A DNA stretch of 11,384 nucleotides from JAZSMJ01 sp045535815 (GTDB lineage: Bacteria > Bacillota > Clostridia > Oscillospirales > CAG-272), in the NCBI GenBank assembly GCA_045535815.1, contig JAZSMJ010000076.1, positions 1 to 11,384 of the forward strand. The letters are read 5' to 3'. Both the position numbers and the translations under genes were made by a program. Of the stretch, positions 1 to 5,329 are shown piece after piece. A model generated the notes under the pieces. It did no database searches. It saw nothing but the letters and a program-made list of their open reading frames with translations, and was not told the origin of the DNA. Each line of letters begins with the position of its first letter. Position 1 is the stretch's first letter.

Positions 1-1
1 T

Positions 2-94
2 ATAACTTTCACACGGGAAGAGATTGCAGAATTAACGTATTTTCAAGAACGATATTTTAAGTCGAAAATCTCTTTGCTGTATAAACAACTTTAA
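2..94 (+). CDS. 3' end of an unidentified protein (partial)
   Basis: An open frame enters from the left edge and ends at TAA 92-94, giving the last 30 residues of a protein. The tail is charged and aromatic, starts ITFTREEIAEL and ends SLLYKQL, and looks helical. The other two forward frames contain early stops, and an intrinsic terminator follows 60 bases later, which supports a real gene end. I do not recognise the family. Its codons (TTA, CGA, CGG, TTT, TAT) are more AT-rich than those of the genes to the right, so it may have a different history, but 30 codons are too few to be sure. It could also be a chance open frame. Confidence 0.45.
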   Translation: MTFTREEIAELTYFQERYFKSKISLLYKQL

Positions 95-154
95 CTTGGT
101 GTACTTTTGTTTACTCTTACCTCAGTTTTGCACCGTTTGGTCGCTCTTTGGCAG

Positions 155-184
155 AAAAAAGCACTTCGATAGAAGTGCTTTTTT
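155..184 (+). terminator. Intrinsic terminator, possibly bidirectional
   Basis: A perfect 7-bp stem, GCACTTC (161-167) with GAAGTGC (172-178), encloses loop GATA. It is preceded by six A (155-160) and followed by six T (179-184), so the paired tract can be 13 bp long and works on either strand. It most naturally ends the partial gene at the left edge. Confidence 0.85.
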
Positions 185-187
185 CAA

Positions 188-368
188 TGAAGCGCGCCAA
201 GGCGCATGAAGCAGGGCTTCGCCCTGTGAAGTCGCTTCGCTGTGAAGCGTGGCTTTGCCACACAAGGACGCGCGCTTCGCTTCACGTTTGCAAGGCAAAC
301 GCTTCATAGCAACGCAGTTGCTGCTTCGTGTCGCATAGCGACGCTTCGCTTTCACGCCGTTTGGCGTG
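188..368. repeat. Array of short perfect hairpins separated by TGAAGC / GCTTCA
   Basis: A non-coding, GC-rich stretch contains at least seven small inverted repeats of different sequence, mostly with 2- to 4-base loops. They are GCGCC-AA-GGCGC (194-205), CAGGGC-TTC-GCCCTG (212-226), GAAG-TCG-CTTC (228-238), GTGGC-TTT-GCCAC (249-261), CGTTTGC-AAG-GCAAACG (285-301), AGCAAC-GCA-GTTGCT (308-322), GTCGC-ATA-GCGAC (330-342) and CACGCC-GTTT-GGCGTG (353-368). The left half is spaced by TGAAGC (188, 207, 243) and the right half by its complement GCTTCA or GCTTCG (279, 301, 323, 343), so the whole array is also roughly symmetric about position 270. GCTTCGC occurs four times (216, 234, 274, 343). This is not a CRISPR. 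I know no name for it. The minus-strand open frame across it (355 to 122) is low-complexity and judged spurious. Confidence 0.8.
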
Positions 369-399
369 CTTTTAACATTTTAAATACAATATAAGATGC

Positions 400-427
400 A
401 AAAAGGACCGCAAAAGCGGTCCTTTTT
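400..427 (-). terminator. Intrinsic terminator of the deacetylase gene
   Basis: AGGACCGC (404-411) pairs with GCGGTCCT (416-423) around loop AAAA. A-tract 400-404 and T-tract 423-427 flank the stem, so it can end transcription on both strands. It lies 5 bases past the deacetylase stop codon on the minus strand and also shields that gene from the hairpin array. Confidence 0.9.
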
Positions 428-432
428 CTCTA

Positions 433-1233
433 TTATTTCAGCTTTTTTATCTCGCCGGGCTTAATTTCGACGGGGTTGCGGTCAACGCCTATCCATACGC
501 TGATGGCAGAGGGATTTTCGACTATTGAGCAGTCGGCGCTGAAATTCAGACGGCGGAGCGCCGTTACGTAATCGCAGATCTGTATATTTGTGGCAAACCA
601 GGTGTCTTCAAGCTCTGACGCTCGTTTGCATATCTCCTCGATGCCGTTCCATTCATTAGGTATACCGAATTCATACGAGTGTCCCCAGACATACATTACC
701 GGCATATACTCGTGCCATTCGGGAGTCTTGAATTTTTCGAGAAGCTCGAGTGTCTGAGGCTCTGCGTGGTGGCAGGTGGGATGCCATGCGAGAAAATCGT
801 CGGGCAGTCTGAAGCTGTAGGTAGACTGTATGGTTCTCGAATATGCTATACCGCACGTTCTTGCAACGTCAATGACCTCTTTACTGTAAGTGCCGAAGGG
901 ATAGGACATACCTCTTACGGGGTAGCCGACTGCCTCCTCAAGACGCTTTCTGTCCCCGAACATCTCCTCAACCATCTGCTCACGGGGGCCTCTTTCAAGG
1001 AAGGGATGGTACTTTGCGTGGCAGGATACCTCCTGACCCTCGTATATCTTGGCGACCTCGGCAAATTTTACGACGTTACCGGTGTCCATAGTTGCAGAAT
1101 TGATATGGAATGCACCCTTGATTCCGTATTTGTTGAATATCTCGACCAGCTTTATATCGTACTGCTGACCGTCGTCAAAGCTCATTGTAAAGGCTTTTTT
1201 AAGTCCGCCCGGGAAAAATTCATATGTTATCAT
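433..1233 (-). CDS. NodB-type polysaccharide deacetylase family protein
   Basis: A 266-residue member of the NodB/polysaccharide deacetylase (CE4) family, metal-dependent enzymes that remove acetyl groups from N-acetyl sugars or xylan. The family motifs appear in order: SFDDG at 18-22 (base Asp20, metal Asp21), CHAKYHP with the metal His pair H72 and H76, RGMSYPFG with Arg107 and Pro112, WHP at 150-152, and VWGHS with His185. I see no signal peptide or membrane segment, so it appears cytoplasmic, which is unusual for enzymes acting on peptidoglycan. The start at 1233 is chosen because AAAGAGG sits 6 bases upstream; an in-frame ATG at 1272 would add 13 residues but has no such site. The residues after His185 form an uncharacterised C-terminal extension. 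It is transcribed alone, divergently from the protease gene. The substrate is unknown and the fold assignment is firm. Confidence 0.85.
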   Translation of the reverse strand: MITYEFFPGGLKKAFTMSFDDGQQYDIKLVEIFNKYGIKGAFHINSATMDTGNVVKFAEVAKIYEGQEVSCHAKYHPFLERGPREQMVEEMFGDRKRLEEAVGYPVRGMSYPFGTYSKEVIDVARTCGIAYSRTIQSTYSFRLPDDFLAWHPTCHHAEPQTLELLEKFKTPEWHEYMPVMYVWGHSYEFGIPNEWNGIEEICKRASELEDTWFATNIQICDYVTALRRLNFSADCSIVENPSAISVWIGVDRNPVEIKPGEIKKLK

Positions 1234-1280
1234 ACCGTACCTCTTTAAATATAGCTTAGCTGAATATACCAACCAATATC

Positions 1281-1286
1281 ATTATA
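1281..1286 (-). promoter_or_regulatory. Candidate -10 box for the deacetylase gene
   Basis: The minus strand reads TATAAT here, about 48 bases upstream of the chosen start at 1233. I find no convincing -35 at 16-18 bases; the surrounding DNA is very AT-rich, so this is a weak call. Confidence 0.25.
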
Positions 1287-1391
1287 CCTTATCTTCAAAC
1301 AAAAATATATATGCTATATGACCAAAACCGTAAGTGATTTTTTAGTTAAAAAAATATTTTTATTTTTCAATAAATATTTTGCTTTTCATCA

Positions 1392-1434
1392 TATAATCAT
1401 CACATTTGAGAATTATACTTAATGTGAAAATGAT
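1392..1434 (+). promoter_or_regulatory. Probable htrA promoter/leader with inverted repeat
   Basis: Two -10-like hexamers lie upstream of the protease gene: TATAAT (1392-1397) and TATACT (1414-1419). Neither has a good -35. An imperfect inverted repeat surrounds the second one: ATCAT-CACATT (1396-1406) mirrors AATGTG-AAA-ATGAT (1421-1434), differing only by three extra A. The right arm stops directly before the ribosome binding site AAAGGAGG (1435-1442). The layout would suit a regulator of the protease gene; the function is inferred. Confidence 0.4.
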
Positions 1435-1449
1435 AAAGGAGGCATTAAA

Positions 1450-2862
1450 ATGTCAGAAAATATAAATAACAATTTCTCGCAGGGCGAGGATAAAAACACC
1501 GTCACACCCATAGTTATAGGCGGATATACTTACCCGAGAAACGATACACCGAATGAGCTTAAAAAGGCAAAAAAGAAGGGCAGAGCAGGCTTTGTTATCG
1601 CTATGATATGCGTATGCGTGCTTGTGTCGGCGGTAATCGGAGCAGGAAGCGCTTTTGTTACCTACAATCTTCTGAAGACCGATGAGGTAGTCGTTACAAA
1701 CGATTCGCAGGGCACTGTAATACAGCATGCTCAGGTCGGACAACTTGGAGACGAGGTTTCTGAAAACGCACTCGTAAACGCAATAAACAAGGCGTACAAC
1801 AGCACGGTTGAAATATCTACCGAGAGGGTTTCAACAAACCCGTTTTACGGTCAGTTCGTTACCGACGGTGCGGGAAGCGGAGTTATTATATCCGATAACG
1901 GATACATTATCACCTGCGCTCACGTTATCGACGGAGCAACCACCGTTAAGGTGCTTCTGACGGACGGCAGTGAATACGTTGCCGAGGTTATCGGCTCTGA
2001 CGCTCAGACCGATATTGCAGTTCTCAAAATAGAGGCTCAGGGGCTTACGAGCGCAATTATAGGCGATTCATCCGACCTTATAGTCGGTCAGACCGCTATA
2101 GCAATAGGCAATCCGCTCGGTGAGCTTGGCGGTACGGTTACGGACGGTATCATAAGCGCTCTTGAGCGTGACGTTGTGATAGACAACAACACCTACACCC
2201 TTCTTCAGACAAACGTTGCCATAAATCCCGGTAACTCCGGAGGCGGACTTTTCGATATAAACGGCACGCTTATAGGCGTTGTCAATGCAAAATCCTCCGG
2301 CTCGGGCATTGAGGGACTCGGCTTTGCCATCCCCGTAAACGACGCTATGGAGGTTGCTACTCAGCTTATCGATTACGGTTACATCAGAGGCAGAGTTCAG
2401 ATGGGCGTTACGGTATACGAGGTGACTGCCGATACCGATTACTGGACCATAAGAAACTACCATCCCAATCTGCTTGATTACGTTACCGATTACGGCGTAT
2501 ATATTATTGAGTTTATAACCGGTGATTTCAAATACGGTGACCGCATTATCGCAATAGACGGCATATCCGTATCCACTCTTGCCGATATCAAGAGCCTGCT
2601 TACCGATTACTCCATCGGTGATACGGTTGAGGTTACTGTCGCAAGACTTGATGAGAGCGGACGAAGCAGAATGGTATCGTTTGATCTGACGCTGTCTGAG
2701 GCTACTCCGACTGAAGCAGAGCCTGCACCGGAACAGGATAAGGAGTCTGGAATAGTTGACGGTGAAGGTAACGTTATTCCCGGAACGGATAACATCGTTC
2801 CCGGATTTGGAGGAGATCTGGACGGTATATTCGGCGATCTTTTCCCTGATTTTTGGAATTGA
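1450..2862 (+). CDS. htrA: HtrA/DegP-like membrane-anchored trypsin-like serine protease with PDZ domain
   Basis: A 470-residue surface quality-control protease of the HtrA/DegP (S1C) family. A lysine-rich cytoplasmic N-terminus (1-46) precedes one transmembrane helix (about 47-74), giving an extracytoplasmic catalytic domain. The triad is complete: His158 in ITCAHVIDG, Asp188 in TDIAVLKI and Ser263 in NPGNSGGGL. A C-terminal PDZ-like domain spans about 315-415, with GDRIIAIDG as its best motif; the usual stretch before it (SPAAKAGL type) is shortened to TGDFKY. The last 50 residues form an acidic Pro/Gly-rich tail ending FPDFWN, which is not typical of the family. The start is set by AAAGGAGG 7 bases upstream. 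The two-component genes follow on the same strand, as with regulated htrA genes in other Firmicutes. The call is secure; the substrates are unknown. Confidence 0.95.
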   Translation: MSENINNNFSQGEDKNTVTPIVIGGYTYPRNDTPNELKKAKKKGRAGFVIAMICVCVLVSAVIGAGSAFVTYNLLKTDEVVVTNDSQGTVIQHAQVGQLGDEVSENALVNAINKAYNSTVEISTERVSTNPFYGQFVTDGAGSGVIISDNGYIITCAHVIDGATTVKVLLTDGSEYVAEVIGSDAQTDIAVLKIEAQGLTSAIIGDSSDLIVGQTAIAIGNPLGELGGTVTDGIISALERDVVIDNNTYTLLQTNVAINPGNSGGGLFDINGTLIGVVNAKSSGSGIEGLGFAIPVNDAMEVATQLIDYGYIRGRVQMGVTVYEVTADTDYWTIRNYHPNLLDYVTDYGVYIIEFITGDFKYGDRIIAIDGISVSTLADIKSLLTDYSIGDTVEVTVARLDESGRSRMVSFDLTLSEATPTEAEPAPEQDKESGIVDGEGNVIPGTDNIVPGFGGDLDGIFGDLFPDFWN

Positions 2863-2863
2863 G

Positions 2864-2892
2864 TTGACCGGAGCAAAAAAATAACGTATAAT
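2864..2892 (+). promoter_or_regulatory. Promoter ahead of the two-component operon (TTGACC-17-TATAAT)
   Basis: A near-consensus sigma-A promoter: -35 TTGACC (2864-2869), a spacer of exactly 17 bases, and -10 TATAAT (2887-2892). It begins one base after the htrA stop codon. The predicted start is near 2899, only about 16 bases before a terminator hairpin and about 70 bases before the regulator's GTG. Confidence 0.75.
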
Positions 2893-2901
2893 ATTTATAC
2901 G
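2885..2901. promoter_or_regulatory. Palindrome CGTATAA-TAT-TTATACG over the -10 box
   Basis: A perfect 7-bp inverted repeat with a 3-base centre contains the whole TATAAT of the promoter and reaches the predicted transcription start. A protein bound here would block RNA polymerase, so it is a candidate operator, perhaps for autoregulation by the adjacent OmpR-type regulator. OmpR-type proteins more often use direct repeats, so another repressor is possible. Confidence 0.45.
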
Positions 2902-2914
2902 GTGTGAATATAAG

Positions 2915-2940
2915 AGGGAACGCACTGCCGTTCCCTTTTT
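2915..2940 (+). terminator. Intrinsic terminator or attenuator between htrA and the response regulator
   Basis: AGGGAACG (2915-2922) pairs with CGTTCCCT (2929-2936) around loop CACTGC, followed by five T (2936-2940). An outer GGTG (2901-2904) can pair with CACC (2941-2944) and close the whole leader. It ends the htrA transcript, but it also lies downstream of the promoter at 2864-2892, so transcripts started there must read through it to reach the regulator. Confidence 0.85.
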
Positions 2941-2969
2941 CACCTTATGATAATTGAGGAGGCGGTCTT

Positions 2970-3647
2970 GTGTATAACATACTCGTCGTTGACGATGAGG
3001 ATAAGATCCGTGAGCTGATAAAAAAATACGCTAATTTTGAGGGGCATTTCGTAGCTGAGGCACAGGACGGTATGCAGGCGGTCGAGATGTGCCGTAAAAA
3101 CAGCTACGATATCATCATAATGGACGTTATGATGCCTGAGCTTGACGGCTTTTCTGCCTGCCGTGAGATAAGAAAGACATCGTCTACGCCTATCATAATG
3201 CTTTCTGCTCGCGGTGAGGAATACGATAAGATAAACGGCTTTGAGCTCGGTATTGACGATTACGTTGTAAAGCCCTTCTCGCCAAAGGAGCTGATGCTCA
3301 GGATAGACGCTATCATGAAGCGGAGCGCATCTCCCAAGGATGAGGTCAAAAAGGATATAGTTACCATAGAGGGTCTGACTGCCGATTTTACCGCAAGGCT
3401 GGTTTATATAGACGGTCAGAGGATAGATATGTCTCCAAAGGAGTACGATCTCTTCTTTTATATGCTGAAAAACCGCAACATAGCCCTTTCAAGAGAAAGG
3501 CTGATAACGCAGGTCTGGGGCTACGATTTTTACGGAGACGATCGCACGCTTGATACGCATATAAAGGTTTTGAGAAAAAGCCTTGGAAAATACAGCAAAT
3601 TCGTAGTGACGCTTAGAGGGGTTGGATACCGTTTTGAAACAGAATAA
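2970..3647 (+). CDS. OmpR/PhoB-family response regulator
   Basis: A 225-residue two-component response regulator that binds DNA when phosphorylated. The receiver domain (1-118) has the acidic pair Asp8 and Asp9, phospho-acceptor Asp52 in MDVMMPELDG, switch residues Ser79 and Tyr98, and Lys101 in VKPF. The winged-helix DNA-binding domain (about 130-223) carries the usual SPKEYDLFFYML and TLDTHIKVLRKSLG...TLRGVGYRFE pattern. Translation starts at GTG, chosen because GAGGAGG (2956-2962) lies 7 bases upstream and the protein begins with the normal ILVVDDE strand. It overlaps the kinase gene by 14 bases. By position it probably controls the protease upstream, comparable to CssR or CiaR, but target genes are not shown by the sequence. 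Confidence 0.95.
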   Translation: MYNILVVDDEDKIRELIKKYANFEGHFVAEAQDGMQAVEMCRKNSYDIIIMDVMMPELDGFSACREIRKTSSTPIIMLSARGEEYDKINGFELGIDDYVVKPFSPKELMLRIDAIMKRSASPKDEVKKDIVTIEGLTADFTARLVYIDGQRIDMSPKEYDLFFYMLKNRNIALSRERLITQVWGYDFYGDDRTLDTHIKVLRKSLGKYSKFVVTLRGVGYRFETE

Positions 3648-5139
3648 GGAAAGATCGCCCCGCCGTCAGATAAAGCTTAAGTGGAAGGTATTCGGATATC
3701 TTCTGCTGTTTACCTGTGCGGTACTGCTTTTGCTCTGGCTTTGCCAGGTGGTGTTTCTTGAAAACATATACAAGCTTATAAAGATAAGCGAGATAAAGGG
3801 ATATGCAGACCAGCTCCTTTACGTAAGTGACGATATAGGCGATCTTGCGGATAAGACGGGGGAGATATGCGAATCGGGCGAGGCGTGTGCCATTGCTCTT
3901 AAAATGCTCAACAGCAGTACTGCTCTACAGATAGCCTCTGTCGATACGCTTGACGGATGCGTCATACACAACACCGATCAGCAGAGCAAATTTACACTTT
4001 ACGATGCAGCCAAAAAGGCGGGCGGTGAGAATCTGCAGAGATTCTATTACGATACGCAGATGCGCAGATATTACAGCATCGAGGGTAGCCTTTACGATCC
4101 TCATCCCGAGGGAAGCTCGGGCGGTGCGTCGGAGAGTATCATATATACGGTCGTTACTCAAAACTCAAAGGGTGAGGAGATAGTTATTCTTCTCAATTCG
4201 GTGATATCGCCCGTGAGTGCGACGGTAAAAACGCTTAATCAGCTTCTGATAATCATTTCTGCGGTGCTGATAGTGCTTGCGCTTATAGTGGCTGCGGTAA
4301 TATCGAGAAAGCTGTCAAAGCCGCTCGGCTCGCTCAGCTCCTCTGCAAAGGTGCTGGCAACCGGAAATTACGACGTGCACTTTGACGGCAGAGGAAGCCG
4401 TGAGACCGAGGAGCTGGCACAGTCGCTCAGCTACGCTGCATCGGAGCTTTCAAAGGTGGACGAGCTCCGCCGTGAGCTGATGGCAAATATATCGCACGAT
4501 CTGCGCACTCCGCTCACCATGATAGAGGGATATGCAGAGGTTATGCGTGATCTGCCGGGTGAGAATACCCCCGAAAACGTTCAGGTCATAATTGACGAGG
4601 CAAACAGACTGACCTCGCTGGTAAACGACGTTCTTGACATTTCAAGGCTTCAGAGCGGTGAGCAAATGCCCCAGTGTGAGCTGTTCAATCTTACCGAAAC
4701 GGTACGGCAGACCATAGAGCGCTACAACAAGCTGAAGGAAAGAAGCGGCTATATAATAGACTTCTCGTACGACAGAGAGGTCTCCATAAGCTCGGATGAG
4801 ACCAGGATAATGCAGGTCATATATAATCTTATCAACAACGCCATTACCTATACCGGCGAGGATAAGACGGTAAAGGTGCGTCAGATAGTGTATAACTACG
4901 GCTTTGTAAGGATAGAGGTCGAGGACAGCGGAGAGGGTATTCCGCAGGACAAGATAGAGTATATATGGGACAGATATTATAAGGTCGATAAGGTCCATCG
5001 CCGTGCGGCAGTAGGTACCGGCCTCGGACTTTCGATAGTAAAGTCGATAATGGATATGTGCGGCGGCAGATACGGCGTTGTCAGCGTTGAAGGAAAGGGA
5101 AGCACCTTCTGGATAGAGCTTCCGACAAATAACGAATAA
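3634..5139 (+). CDS. Sensor histidine kinase, HAMP type
   Basis: The 501-residue membrane partner of the preceding regulator. Order of parts: transmembrane helix about 20-42, an extracytoplasmic sensor region of about 160 residues, transmembrane helix about 203-223, HAMP linker about 224-272, HisKA dimerisation domain with phospho-acceptor His288 in NISHDLRTPL, and a HATPase domain with N box NLINNAITYTGE (Asn398, Asn402), G1 DSGEGIP (Asp431) and G2 GTGLGLSIV (461-469). The catalytic set is complete. The sensor region resembles nothing I can name. No ATG is available; the TTG at 3634 is preferred because AGAGGGG (3615-3621) lies 12 bases before it, whereas the alternative TTG at 3622 directly abuts that site. 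Either start overlaps the regulator's 3' end, which indicates translational coupling. A strong terminator follows the stop. Confidence 0.93.
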   Translation: MKQNKERSPRRQIKLKWKVFGYLLLFTCAVLLLLWLCQVVFLENIYKLIKISEIKGYADQLLYVSDDIGDLADKTGEICESGEACAIALKMLNSSTALQIASVDTLDGCVIHNTDQQSKFTLYDAAKKAGGENLQRFYYDTQMRRYYSIEGSLYDPHPEGSSGGASESIIYTVVTQNSKGEEIVILLNSVISPVSATVKTLNQLLIIISAVLIVLALIVAAVISRKLSKPLGSLSSSAKVLATGNYDVHFDGRGSRETEELAQSLSYAASELSKVDELRRELMANISHDLRTPLTMIEGYAEVMRDLPGENTPENVQVIIDEANRLTSLVNDVLDISRLQSGEQMPQCELFNLTETVRQTIERYNKLKERSGYIIDFSYDREVSISSDETRIMQVIYNLINNAITYTGEDKTVKVRQIVYNYGFVRIEVEDSGEGIPQDKIEYIWDRYYKVDKVHRRAAVGTGLGLSIVKSIMDMCGGRYGVVSVEGKGSTFWIELPTNNE

Positions 5140-5148
5140 ATGGCATTG

Positions 5149-5181
5149 AAAAAGAGAAGAGGAAAATCCTCTTCTCTTTTT
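5149..5181 (+). terminator. Intrinsic terminator of the two-component operon
   Basis: A perfect 15-bp inverted repeat (5149-5163 with 5167-5181) around loop AAA: an A5-GAGAAGAGGA arm, then TCCTCTTCTC-T5. It lies 9 bases after the kinase stop. The A and T tracts make it usable from both directions. Confidence 0.9.
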
Positions 5182-5220
5182 ATCGCAAAGGAAAAACGGG
5201 ATGCTCACAAATAATATCTC

Positions 5221-5291
5221 GGGCGGATATGGAAGGTCGCCCCTACGGTGTGTTCGAACAAACATCGTAGGTCGGCGGCGAGCTTCCGCCG
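5221..5291. repeat. Structured intergenic element with three hairpins
   Basis: Three adjacent inverted repeats lie between two terminators: GGGCG (5221-5225) with CGCCC (5238-5242); CTACGGTGT (5243-5251) with ACATCGTAG (5262-5270), one G-T wobble, containing the perfect 10-base palindrome TGTTCGAACA (5251-5260); and CGGCGG (5273-5278) with CCGCCG (5286-5291). There is no open frame of note. The minus strand reads CGTAGGGGCGACC, a motif I associate with dispersed intergenic repeats of Clostridia genomes; that resemblance is from memory. Confidence 0.5.
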
Positions 5292-5295
5292 TTAC

Positions 5296-5326
5296 AAAAT
5301 GCTCCCTTGGCACAAGGGAGCATTTT
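5296..5326 (-). terminator. Intrinsic terminator of the mscS-GTPase operon
   Basis: A perfect 14-bp inverted repeat, AAAATGCTCCCTTG (5296-5309) with CAAGGGAGCATTTT (5313-5326), has a 3-base loop. On the minus strand it begins 4 bases after the GTPase stop codon, and the T-tract forms the end of the stem. Confidence 0.85.
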
Positions 5327-5329
5327 CGT

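Noticed and set aside
122..355. A 77-codon minus-strand open frame across the hairpin array
   Set aside because: Low-complexity Lys/Arg/Ala/Ser-rich translation produced by the GAAGC/GCTTC repeats, running through a terminator, with no good ribosome binding site.
188..368. CRISPR array
   Set aside because: There is no repeated unit of 23-40 bases with unique spacers of constant length; only six-base spacers recur, and the units are hairpins of different sequence.
1282..1418. TTATAC repeats upstream of htrA as binding sites shared with the 2885-2901 palindrome
   Set aside because: TTATAC occurs at 1282 and 1413 as well as in the palindrome, but it is a six-base AT-rich word overlapping -10-like boxes and could easily recur by chance.
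2068..2943. Long minus-strand open frame opposite htrA
   Set aside because: It lies antisense to a complete HtrA with an intact triad, has no recognisable domain, and its upstream end falls in the htrA-regulator intergenic region.
4642..5313. Minus-strand open frame opposite the kinase C-terminus
   Set aside because: It is antisense to the conserved HATPase motifs and crosses two terminators and the three-hairpin element.
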